5,594 bases of DNA from Pseudomonadota bacterium (lineage in GTDB: Bacteria > Pseudomonadota > Gammaproteobacteria > Burkholderiales > Burkholderiaceae_F): assembly GCA_021823635.1 (NCBI GenBank), contig JAKANT010000146.1, positions 1-5,594 on the forward strand. The letters are read 5' to 3'. Under the pieces are notes generated by a model, which saw only the letters and a list, made by a program, of their open reading frames with translations, had not been told where the DNA came from and ran no database searches. The position numbers and the translations under genes are program-made. Positions 1 through 5,594 of this stretch are shown here, one piece after another (positions within the stretch are counted from its first letter, which is position 1; every line of letters begins with the position of its first letter).

Positions 1-285
1 CTCGATGATCAGCCGATCGACTTCGTCGACGGTGACTCGGTGGCCGTGGCGGTGGTGCGGTCGGGGCAGCACCCGCAGCACGGGGGCGCGCTGTGCCTCA
101 CCGGTGACTGCGGCAACTGCTCGGCCATCGCATCGCCGCGGCCGTTGCCATCGGCGTGCTGTGCTTGCTCGCGCTGCAGGCGCTGGCCATCTGGACCGCG
201 GTGCGCGCAACGCAGGGCGCAACGGCCGCTTTGCGCTCGGCCGTGCAGACGACGCTGCCGGCGTCCAAGAACGCCTACGAACTGA
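1..285 (+). pseudogene. Partial [2Fe-2S] ferredoxin-like domain, open at left edge, degenerate after about 126
   Basis: The frame that begins at base 1 has no start in the window and reads to a TGA at 283-285. Residues 1-42 look like the N-terminal half of a plant-type [2Fe-2S] domain: a hydrophobic strand with FVDGDSVAVAVVRSG at residues 8-22, then Cys32-x4-Cys37-x2-Cys40 within CLTGDCGNC. Such domains occur as small electron-transfer subunits or N-terminal modules of FAD-dependent amine and sarcosine oxidase-type enzymes (family knowledge). The fourth cluster cysteine and the rest of the fold should follow. Instead, from about base 126 the frame becomes an Arg/Pro/Cys-rich shadow of the diguanylate cyclase read in the +3 frame. 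What remains cannot bind a cluster in the usual way. It is either a real gene cut by a rearrangement or one half of an assembly chimera. The domain assignment is fairly good; the status of the gene is uncertain. Confidence 0.5.
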
Positions 286-1304
286 CCGTGGCCGTGCAAA
301 CCCGCATCCTGCTGATGCTGCGCATGCTGGCCGATGCCGACCCGTTCCAGCGCGAGGACGACGCCCGCGATTTCGAGGCGCAGCGCGCGGTCGTCGAAGG
401 CAAGCTCGCGGCGCTGCGCGCGCTGCCCCTGGCGCCCGAGGCCCAGGCCGCGATCGACCGCCTGCTTGTCGACATGCGGGCTCTGAGCCAGGTGCAGCGG
501 CAGGTGGTCGCCGCGCTGCGCGACGGCCGGGACGAGCGGGCGCGCGAAATTCTGGCGCGCGAGCCGATCTTCGAGCACCAACGCCGGCTGCAAACGGCCC
601 TAGCGGCTTTCGCGCACACGCAGGAGCGCTGGCTCGACGAGACGCTGGCGCGTGTCGAGCGCGAGCAGGCGGCGTCGCGCAACGCCGCCGTGCTGCTCAG
701 CGCCGCCCTTTTTGCGCTTGGCGCGGCCATCGGTGTGGTGGTGACGCGGGCCGCCGCGCGCGCCGCCGCGACCTTGGAAAACGCGCGGCGCGCCGCCGAG
801 TCGGAAGCGGTCACCGATGCGCTGACCGGTGTGCTGAACCGGCGCGGCCTGCAGCGCGAGCTGGCGCGTCTGTGCCGTGCCGACTGTACGCCGCAGGCGC
901 GCCATAGCCTGCTGGTGGTCGACCTCGACCGCTTCAAGGCCATCAACGACAGCGCCGGCCACGAAGCGGGCGACCTGATGCTGCGCAAGGTGACCGAAGC
1001 GATGGCCGCCTGCATTCGGCCTGCGGACCGCATCGCGCGCGTCGGCGGCGACGAGTTCGTCGTCGTGCTGCGCGACCTGCATGGCGCAGCGGCCACCGCC
1101 GTGGCGCAGCGCCTGGTCGACGCCATCGGCGCGTGCGAGCTGCGCTTGGACGGCCAGTCGCACCGCGTGGGCGCCAGCATCGGCGTGGCCTGTTTCGTCC
1201 CTGCCGCCGGAGAGCGGGGCTGCGCCGCTGCGCACGAAGCCGCCGACGCGGCCTGCTACCGCGCCAAACAGCTAGGACGCGGGCGCGTGTGCGTCGCGCC
1301 GTAG
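156..1304 (+). CDS. Membrane-bound diguanylate cyclase (GGDEF domain, helical periplasmic sensor)
   Basis: This enzyme should condense two GTP into cyclic di-GMP at the inner membrane. The 382 residues from GTG 156 comprise a hydrophobic N-terminus, a mainly helical periplasmic region (about 17-172) resembling a four-helix-bundle sensor, a second membrane helix (about 176-197), a short helical linker with no evident HAMP domain, and a GGDEF domain from about 219. Signature elements are DALTGVLNRRG (221-231), metal-site Asp256 in VVDLDRFK, KAINDSAGHEAGD (261-273), the active-site GGDEF (297-301), and Lys371/Arg375 in the nucleotide-binding tail. RPAD (288-291) lies exactly five residues before GGDEF, the canonical inhibitory I-site, so product inhibition is expected. 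The start is doubtful: the frame is open from a TGA at 105-107, the hydrophobic stretch already begins near base 130, and GTG 156 would cut the first helix short. Only CTG codons (108, 117) lie further upstream, and no Shine-Dalgarno is evident. The sensed signal is unknown. Confidence 0.9.
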   Translation: MLCLLALQALAIWTAVRATQGATAALRSAVQTTLPASKNAYELTVAVQTRILLMLRMLADADPFQREDDARDFEAQRAVVEGKLAALRALPLAPEAQAAIDRLLVDMRALSQVQRQVVAALRDGRDERAREILAREPIFEHQRRLQTALAAFAHTQERWLDETLARVEREQAASRNAAVLLSAALFALGAAIGVVVTRAAARAAATLENARRAAESEAVTDALTGVLNRRGLQRELARLCRADCTPQARHSLLVVDLDRFKAINDSAGHEAGDLMLRKVTEAMAACIRPADRIARVGGDEFVVVLRDLHGAAATAVAQRLVDAIGACELRLDGQSHRVGASIGVACFVPAAGERGCAAAHEAADAACYRAKQLGRGRVCVAP

Positions 1305-1367
1305 CAGCGCAAGGGTCGCGCCGAAAGCGCGAAAAGCCGCCGCGCCGTCGGGCAGTTCGACAGCTTG

Positions 1368-1395
1368 GCGCCGGGTTGATCGAGCGCGCCGGGTT
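1368..1395 (+). repeat. 10-bp direct repeat upstream of fliF
   Basis: GCGCCGGGTT occurs at 1368-1377 and again at 1386-1395, with starts 18 bp apart, in the noncoding region between the cyclase and fliF. The copies lie about 30-55 bp upstream of the candidate -35 element, where an activator could bind. In DNA this GC-rich a chance repeat is quite possible, and no known operator is recognised. Confidence 0.3.
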
Positions 1396-1420
1396 CGGGC
1401 GGATTCCGCCGGCTTATTTC
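1388..1420 (+). terminator. Weak hairpin followed by a T-rich run, possible terminator of the cyclase gene
   Basis: GCCGG at 1388-1392 can pair with CCGGC at 1409-1413, enclosing a smaller CGG/CCG stem (1400-1402 with 1406-1408, loop ATT) and an asymmetric bulge. An alternative simple stem is GGCGG/CCGCC (1398-1402 with 1406-1410). TTATTTC follows at 1414-1420. The stem is short or interrupted and the T run is poor, so this is a weak candidate. It lies about 85 nt after the cyclase stop codon and just before the proposed fliF promoter, where a terminator would make sense. Confidence 0.22.
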
Positions 1421-1423
1421 GGT

Positions 1424-1451
1424 TTGCCCCCGCGCGGCCGCTTCGAATAAT
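1424..1451 (+). promoter_or_regulatory. Candidate sigma70-type promoter for the fliF operon
   Basis: A -35-like TTGCCC (1424-1429, four of six matches to TTGACA) is followed after 16 bp by AATAAT (1446-1451, five of six matches to TATAAT). The stretch 1414-1451 holds two of the few AT-rich patches in an otherwise extremely GC-rich region. A transcript would start near 1458 and carry a leader of about 50 nt before the fliF ATG. No convincing FliA (sigma28) element was found, and only a poor sigma54 match. The call rests on base matches alone. Confidence 0.35.
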
Positions 1452-1507
1452 CCGGGCTGTCAGCAAGCCGGTATCTGCGCCGCGCGAAGCCGGCCGCGCA
1501 CCCGCAC

Positions 1508-3145
1508 ATGGACAACGCCGTCGTTCCGAGTTCGATGCAACCCGCCAACGCGTTCGCGCGCCTGTCGCCGCGCGGGCGTGCGCTGCTGGCATTGGGTGCG
1601 GCCGCGCTCGCGGCCATCGTCGCCGCCGCCTGGCTGTGGAGCGCGAACCCCACCTACCGCGTGCTGTTCACCAATCTGTCGGACCGCGACGGCGGCGCCA
1701 TCGTCGCGCAGCTGGCGCAGATGAACGTGCCGTACCGCACCGCCGACGGCGGCACGATCCTGGTGCCGGAGTCGCGCGTGCACGAGGCGCGGCTGAAGCT
1801 CGCCTCGCAGGGGCTGCCGAAAGGATCGGTGGTCGGCTTCGAGATCATGGAGACGCAGAAGTTCGGCGTCACCCAGTTCCAGGAACAGGTCAACTACCAG
1901 CGCGCGCTGGAGGGCGAACTGGCGCGCTCAGTGCAGTCGCTGGCGCCGGTGGCCAACGCGCGCGTGCATCTGGCGCTGCCGAAACAGTCGGGCTTCCTGC
2001 GCGACAAGCAGCCGCCGACCGCCTCGGTGCTGGTGCAACTGCATCCGGGGCGCGCGCTGGACCGCGCGCAGGTGGCGGGCATCGTGCACCTCGTCTCGTC
2101 GTCGGTGCCGGAGCTCTCTCCGAAGAACGTGTCGGTGATCGACCAGCACGGCAACCTGCTGGCAGCCGAGCGCGCCAACGCGGCCGGGCTGGATGCCGCG
2201 CAACTGGACTACGTGGCCCGCATCGAGGCGGACACGATCAAGCGCATCGAGGACATCCTGGAGCCGATCGTCGGCCGCGACAACGTGCGCGCGCAGGTCA
2301 CGGCCGACGTCGATTTCTCGCAGGTCGAGAACGTGGCCGAGACGTACGGGCCGAACCAGAGCGCGGAGCGCGCGGCGATCCGCTCGCAATCGACCAACGA
2401 GAGCTCGACCCCCGGACCCGGCGTGCCGCAGGGGGTGCCGGGCGCGCTGTCGAACCAGCCGCCGGTGCCGCCTACCGCACCGATCAACGGCAGCGCGACG
2501 CCTCTGAACGCCAACCAGCCGGCGGCGGCGGCCGGAAACAGCACGCGGCGCGAGGCGGTCACGAATTTCGAGGTGGACAAGACGGTGCGCCACGTGCGGC
2601 AGGCGAGCGGCCAGATCCGGCGCCTGACGGCGGCGGTGGTCGTCAATCACCGCATGGCACCCGCCGCCGGCGCCGCCAAGGCGGCGGCCACGCCGCTGTC
2701 CAAGGAGGAACTGGACAGCATCACGGCGCTGGTGCGTGAAGCGATGGGCTTCAACGCCCAGCGCGGCGATTCGCTCAACGTCGTCAACGCCCAGTTCAAC
2801 ACGCCGGACCTGGCCCCGGCCGAGCCGCTGCCGCTGTGGAAGCAGCCGGACGCGATCGCGCTGGCCAAGGAAGCCGGCAAAGCCGTGCTGTTCCTGCTGC
2901 TGGCGCTGATCGTCGTGTTCGGCGTCGTGCGCCCGGCGCTGCGTCATCTGACCGCGCGCGCGCCCGCCCCGGCCGCCGCACCGGAAGGACAGCCTGCGCC
3001 GGCACTGCCCGCGCCCGGCGGCGAAGCCGCGCCGGCGCAGGCTACCTCGCCGCTGGAGGAAGTGCGGCAACTGGCCAAGAACGATCCGGCCGCGGTCGCC
3101 AACGTCGTCAAGGCGTGGGTCGGCGCCGACGCTAAGAGTTCGTGA
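1508..3145 (+). CDS. fliF: Flagellar MS-ring protein FliF
   Basis: FliF forms the ring in the inner membrane on which the flagellar rod, export gate and rotor assemble. The 545 residues match the usual FliF length (E. coli about 552). In order: a short cytoplasmic N-terminus, membrane helix 1 (about 25-44), the YscJ/FliF ring-building region (about 48-222, including YRVLFTNLSDRDGG at 50-63 and FGVTQFQEQVNYQRALEGEL at 119-138), the FliF C-terminal periplasmic domain (about 250-440), membrane helix 2 (about 459-474), and a cytoplasmic tail. The periplasmic domain contains the characteristic GVPGALSNQPP (309-319) within a Pro/Ala/Asn-rich loop (about 298-345). After an Ala/Pro-rich linker (482-513), the tail ends with QLAKNDPAAVANVVKAWV (521-538), the conserved FliG-binding segment. 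ATG 1508 is the first start after an in-frame TAA at 1448-1450. Neither it nor ATG 1535 (which would drop nine residues) has a good Shine-Dalgarno. It is the first gene of the flagellar operon here, with no fliE directly upstream. Confidence 0.97.
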   Translation: MDNAVVPSSMQPANAFARLSPRGRALLALGAAALAAIVAAAWLWSANPTYRVLFTNLSDRDGGAIVAQLAQMNVPYRTADGGTILVPESRVHEARLKLASQGLPKGSVVGFEIMETQKFGVTQFQEQVNYQRALEGELARSVQSLAPVANARVHLALPKQSGFLRDKQPPTASVLVQLHPGRALDRAQVAGIVHLVSSSVPELSPKNVSVIDQHGNLLAAERANAAGLDAAQLDYVARIEADTIKRIEDILEPIVGRDNVRAQVTADVDFSQVENVAETYGPNQSAERAAIRSQSTNESSTPGPGVPQGVPGALSNQPPVPPTAPINGSATPLNANQPAAAAGNSTRREAVTNFEVDKTVRHVRQASGQIRRLTAAVVVNHRMAPAAGAAKAAATPLSKEELDSITALVREAMGFNAQRGDSLNVVNAQFNTPDLAPAEPLPLWKQPDAIALAKEAGKAVLFLLLALIVVFGVVRPALRHLTARAPAPAAAPEGQPAPALPAPGGEAAPAQATSPLEEVRQLAKNDPAAVANVVKAWVGADAKSS

Positions 3146-4149
3146 TGGCACTGGACGAAGCGGGACTGGAGCGGGCGGCGATCCTGCTGATGACGGTCGG
3201 CGAGGAGCAGGCGGCCGAAATCTTCAAGTTCCTGTCGCCGAAGGAAGTGCAGAAGATCGGCGAGACGATGGCGCGGCTGAAGACCGTGCCGCGCGAGAAG
3301 GTGGACGAAGTGGTGGCCGCCTTCAACAAGGCGCGCGCGGAGCATTTCTCGCTGGTCGGCGACACCGACGCCTACATCACGCAGGTGCTGAAGCGCGCGC
3401 TCGGCGAAGAAAAGGCCAACATGTTGCTCGACCGCATCCTGCAAGGGCGCGACGTGTCGGGCATCGAGGCGCTGAAATGGATGGATCCCGGCTCGATCGC
3501 CGAGCTGCTGAGAAACGAACATCCGCAGATCGTCGCCTCGATCCTCGTGCATCTGGAGCGCGACCACGCCTCCGAGGTGCTGCGTCAGTTCCAGGAGCGC
3601 TTCCGCAACGACGTGCTGCTGCGTATCGCCACCCTGGACGGCATCCAGCCGCAGGCGCTGCAGGAGTTGAACGAGGTTCTGTCCAAGGTGCTGGCGGGGG
3701 GCGAGAAGTTGAAGAAAGCGACGCTCGGAGGCACCAAGGCGGCGGCCGAGATCCTGAACTTCCTCGGCACGCAACTGGAGACGGCCGCGGTCGAATCGAT
3801 CCGCGAACACGACCCCGACTTGGCGCAGAAGATCCTCGACCAGATGTTCACGTTCGAGAATCTGCTGCAACTGGACGATCGCGCGATCCAGACGCTACTG
3901 CGCGAAGTTCAGAGCGAAAGCCTGATCGTGGCGCTGAAGGGCGCCGATCAGCAGTTGCGCGAAAAGATCTTCAAGAACATGTCGAGTCGCGCCGCCGAGA
4001 TGCTGCGCGAGGACCTGGAGGCGAAGGGTCCGGTGCGCGTCTCCGAGGTCGAGGCCGAGCAGCGCGAGATCCTGAAGATCGTGCGCCGCCTGGCCGACGA
4101 AGGCCAGATCCAGATCTCCAGCGGCGGCGGCGACGATCAATTCATCTGA
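3145..4149 (+). CDS. fliG: Flagellar motor switch protein FliG
   Basis: FliG is the rotor component that attaches to FliF, carries FliM, and interacts with the MotA stator to produce torque. The 334 residues match the family (E. coli 331). The N-terminal domain (about 1-100) binds FliF. The middle domain has the FliM-binding EHPQ motif at 125-128. A Gly-Gly linker (185-186) leads to the C-terminal domain with the MFTF hinge at 234-237. The charged residues aligned with E. coli Lys264, Arg281, Asp288, Asp289 and Arg297 are Lys265, Arg282, Glu289, Asp290 and Arg298, so charge is kept at all five, with one Asp-to-Glu change. ATG 3145 overlaps the fliF stop by one base (TGATG), implying translational coupling, and AAGAG (3134-3138) sits six bases upstream as a plausible ribosome site. 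GTG 3142 is an alternative start that would add one residue. Confidence 0.98.
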   Translation: MALDEAGLERAAILLMTVGEEQAAEIFKFLSPKEVQKIGETMARLKTVPREKVDEVVAAFNKARAEHFSLVGDTDAYITQVLKRALGEEKANMLLDRILQGRDVSGIEALKWMDPGSIAELLRNEHPQIVASILVHLERDHASEVLRQFQERFRNDVLLRIATLDGIQPQALQELNEVLSKVLAGGEKLKKATLGGTKAAAEILNFLGTQLETAAVESIREHDPDLAQKILDQMFTFENLLQLDDRAIQTLLREVQSESLIVALKGADQQLREKIFKNMSSRAAEMLREDLEAKGPVRVSEVEAEQREILKIVRRLADEGQIQISSGGGDDQFI

Positions 4150-4159
4150 CGAGCGGCCG

Positions 4160-4828
4160 ATGGGCGCGTCCGATCCCAAATCCTTCCGCGGTTTCATTCC
4201 GAAGGAGCAGCTCGGCGAGGCGGCGACCTGGGAGCTGCAGCCGCTCGCCGGCGATGCCTCCCCGCGCGCGGCCGCCGCGGCGCCGACCGAGCGCGAGCGG
4301 CGGGCGTTCGAGCGCGGACGCGCGCAGGGCCGGGCCGAAGGCGCAGCCGAGGAGCGCAAGCGCAAACTCGACCACGCGGCGCACCTGGAGCGCCTGTTCG
4401 GCGAGCTGCGGGCGCGCTTCGCGGAACTGGAGAGCGCTGGCGCCGATGCCCTGCTCGATTGCGCACTGGTGATCGCGCGCCAAGTGATCCGGCGCGAGCT
4501 CGCCACACGGCGCGACGCGCTGCTGCCGGCGGCGCGCGAGGCGGTGGCGATGGTGATCGACAGCCAGACGCACCCGCGCGTGCACGTCAATCCGGAGGAT
4601 TTCGCCGCGCTGCGCGAGGACCTGGAGGCCGACGGCCTCTTCAAGGGCTGTCGCTTCATCGCCGATGCGACGGTCTCGCGCGGCGGCTGCCGTGTGGAGA
4701 CGTCGCTCGGCGAGATCGACGCCACGGTGGAGACGCGCTGGCGGCGGGTGCTGGCCGCGCTCGGCATGGAACCCTCGACGGCCGGACCGCTGACCGTCGA
4801 ACCCGCTGCGCCGCCCGCCGATTCCTGA
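4160..4828 (+). CDS. fliH: Flagellar assembly protein FliH, export ATPase regulator
   Basis: FliH binds and restrains the export ATPase FliI and helps dock it at the export gate and C-ring. The 222 residues are close to E. coli FliH (about 230). The N-terminus has FRGFIPKEQL (9-18) and TWELQPL (23-29), typical of FliH. A helical GxxxGxxxG repeat at Gly53, Gly57 and Gly61 matches the glycine-repeat segment known in this family, and is followed by a charged, probably coiled-coil stretch (about 63-93). The conserved C-terminal domain includes ARQVIRREL (106-114), VHVNPEDF (141-148) and GGCRVETSLGEIDATVETRW (175-194). The last 20 residues are Pro/Ala-rich and look non-conserved. It starts 10 nt after the fliG stop, with a weak GAG at 4151-4153 as a possible ribosome site, and the order fliG-fliH-fliI supports the call. 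Confidence 0.94.
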   Translation: MGASDPKSFRGFIPKEQLGEAATWELQPLAGDASPRAAAAAPTERERRAFERGRAQGRAEGAAEERKRKLDHAAHLERLFGELRARFAELESAGADALLDCALVIARQVIRRELATRRDALLPAAREAVAMVIDSQTHPRVHVNPEDFAALREDLEADGLFKGCRFIADATVSRGGCRVETSLGEIDATVETRWRRVLAALGMEPSTAGPLTVEPAAPPADS

Positions 4829-4848
4829 TCCGCCGGCGCCCTGCTCCG

Positions 4849-5594
4849 ATGCTATGCCGTTTTCTGTCCCAGTCGGCCGCGATCGCGGCGGCCGCGCAGC
4901 CGCTGGAGGTGCGCGGGCGGCTGACGCGCGTGGCCGGGCTGGTGATGGAGGCCGTGGGCTTGAAGCTGCCGCTCGGCGCGCAGGTGATCGTGGCGCAGGA
5001 CCAGACGCTGCGCGTGGACGCGGAAGTCGTGGGCTTCTCCGGCGAACGCCTGTTCCTGATGCCGATGTCCGAGCCGGTGGGGCTCAAGCCAGGCGCAGTG
5101 GTGGTGCCGTACGAAGCGGCCGCCGAGCGGCCGCGCCTGGGCCGCGCCAATCATCCGTGGCGGCGGGCCGAGGACCGCACCCGTCACCTGCCGCTGGGCG
5201 ACGCCCTGCTCGGCCGCGTGCTGGACCCGAACGGCCGCCCGCTGGACAAGCTCGGTCCGTTGTCCGGCGTGCCGCTGCGCCCGCTGGCGCGCCGGCCGAT
5301 CAACGCGATGGAGCGCGAGAAGGTTTCGGAGCCGCTCGACGTCGGCGTGCGCGCGATCAATGCCCTTGCTACGGTCGGGCGCGGCCAGCGCATGGGGCTG
5401 TTCGCCGGCGCCGGCGTCGGCAAGAGCGTGCTGCTGGGCATGATGGCGCGCTTCACCGCCGCCGACGTGACGGTGGTGGGACTGATCGGCGAGCGCGGGC
5501 GCGAGGTCAAGGAATTCATCGAGGACATCCTCGGCCCGCAGGGGCTGGCGCGCGCGGTGGTGGTGGCGGCGCCGGCCGACACGCCGCCGCTGCT
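4849..5594 (+). CDS. fliI: Flagellum-specific export ATPase FliI, N-terminal half (cut at right edge)
   Basis: FliI is the cytoplasmic ATPase of the flagellar type III export apparatus, related to the F1 beta subunit and controlled by FliH. The 248 complete codons seen are a little over half of a typical protein (E. coli 457). An N-terminal beta-barrel region (about 20-90) contains GRLTRVAGLVMEAVGLKLPL (23-42), followed by LPLGDALLGRVLD (114-126). The ATPase core has the Walker A motif AGAGVGKS (186-193, Lys192) in RMGLFAGAGVGKSVLLGMMA (181-200) and the GERGREV segment (214-220), whose Glu215 corresponds to the catalytic glutamate of the family. Walker B and the C-terminal domain lie beyond the window. 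ATG 4849 is the best start: no ATG, GTG or TTG lies in frame between it and the fliH stop 20 nt upstream, although no clear Shine-Dalgarno precedes it. Residues about 86-113 form a longer Arg-rich linker than in E. coli. Homology to the type III secretion ATPase SctN is excluded by the flagellar neighbours. Confidence 0.97.
   Translation, partial: MLCRFLSQSAAIAAAAQPLEVRGRLTRVAGLVMEAVGLKLPLGAQVIVAQDQTLRVDAEVVGFSGERLFLMPMSEPVGLKPGAVVVPYEAAAERPRLGRANHPWRRAEDRTRHLPLGDALLGRVLDPNGRPLDKLGPLSGVPLRPLARRPINAMEREKVSEPLDVGVRAINALATVGRGQRMGLFAGAGVGKSVLLGMMARFTAADVTVVGLIGERGREVKEFIEDILGPQGLARAVVVAAPADTPPL

Noticed and set aside
156..215. Cluster of Cys residues (SACCACSRC) in the tail of the [2Fe-2S] frame, which might supply the missing cluster ligand
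   Set aside because: These cysteines are the out-of-frame reading of the Leu/Ala-rich membrane helix of the cyclase and do not resemble the family's fourth-cysteine region.
5..907. A 300-codon + strand frame overlapping the [2Fe-2S] fragment and the cyclase
   Set aside because: The translation is Arg/Ala-rich nonsense, and the GGDEF protein occupies the same bases in another frame with conserved motifs.
1350..1365. Possible sigma54 promoter: GGCA at 1351-1354 with GC at 1363-1364 (correct GG-N10-GC spacing)
   Set aside because: Only the invariant dinucleotides and two further bases match. The downstream element reads CAGC rather than TTGC, and such matches are common by chance in GC-rich DNA.
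1365..1380. TTGGCG followed by TTGAT as a second -24/-12-like arrangement
   Set aside because: The spacing is one base too short for sigma54 and the expected GC of the -12 element is absent.
1928..3151. A 407-codon open frame on the minus strand opposite fliF
   Set aside because: It is Arg/Gly/His-rich with no recognisable domain. It arises because GC-rich coding DNA has few stop codons on the opposite strand, while fliF on the + strand is unambiguous.
2944..3870. A 308-codon minus-strand open frame spanning the fliF end and fliG
   Set aside because: It crosses two well-supported + strand genes, has low-complexity composition, and has no domain or start-site support.

Overview
The window comes from a GC-rich, motile Gram-negative bacterium, most likely a betaproteobacterium of the Burkholderiales type. 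That placement rests on base composition, strong G/C preference at third codon positions and the look of the flagellar proteins; no database search was possible. All supported genes are on the + strand.

Layout. (1) Positions 1 to about 126 hold the N-terminal half of a plant-type [2Fe-2S] ferredoxin-like domain. It is open at the left edge and loses resemblance to its family just after the third cluster cysteine. (2) It runs directly into a membrane-bound diguanylate cyclase (about 156-1304) with two membrane segments, a helical periplasmic sensor region and an intact GGDEF domain with its inhibitory I-site. The first membrane helix appears to begin upstream of the only usual start codon, so both genes look damaged or artificially joined near position 105-135. 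(3) An intergenic region of about 200 bp (1305-1507) contains a weak hairpin, a 10-bp direct repeat and an AT-rich island that could be the promoter of the next operon. (4) A compact flagellar operon follows: fliF (1508-3145), fliG (3145-4149), fliH (4160-4828) and the first 248 codons of fliI (4849 to the right edge).

How the genes work together. FliF forms the MS ring, the membrane base on which the flagellum is assembled. FliG binds the cytoplasmic tail of FliF and is the rotor protein that transmits torque. FliH and the ATPase FliI belong to the export apparatus that delivers flagellar subunits. The genes overlap by 1 nt or are separated by 10 and 20 nt, as expected for co-transcription and partial translational coupling. 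The cyclase would make c-di-GMP, a messenger that commonly opposes motility, so its place next to the MS-ring operon is suggestive, but it may be separately transcribed.

No undescribed system is evident. The unusual points are the chimeric-looking left end, the cyclase where fliE is often found, and a longer than E. coli-like linker in FliI.
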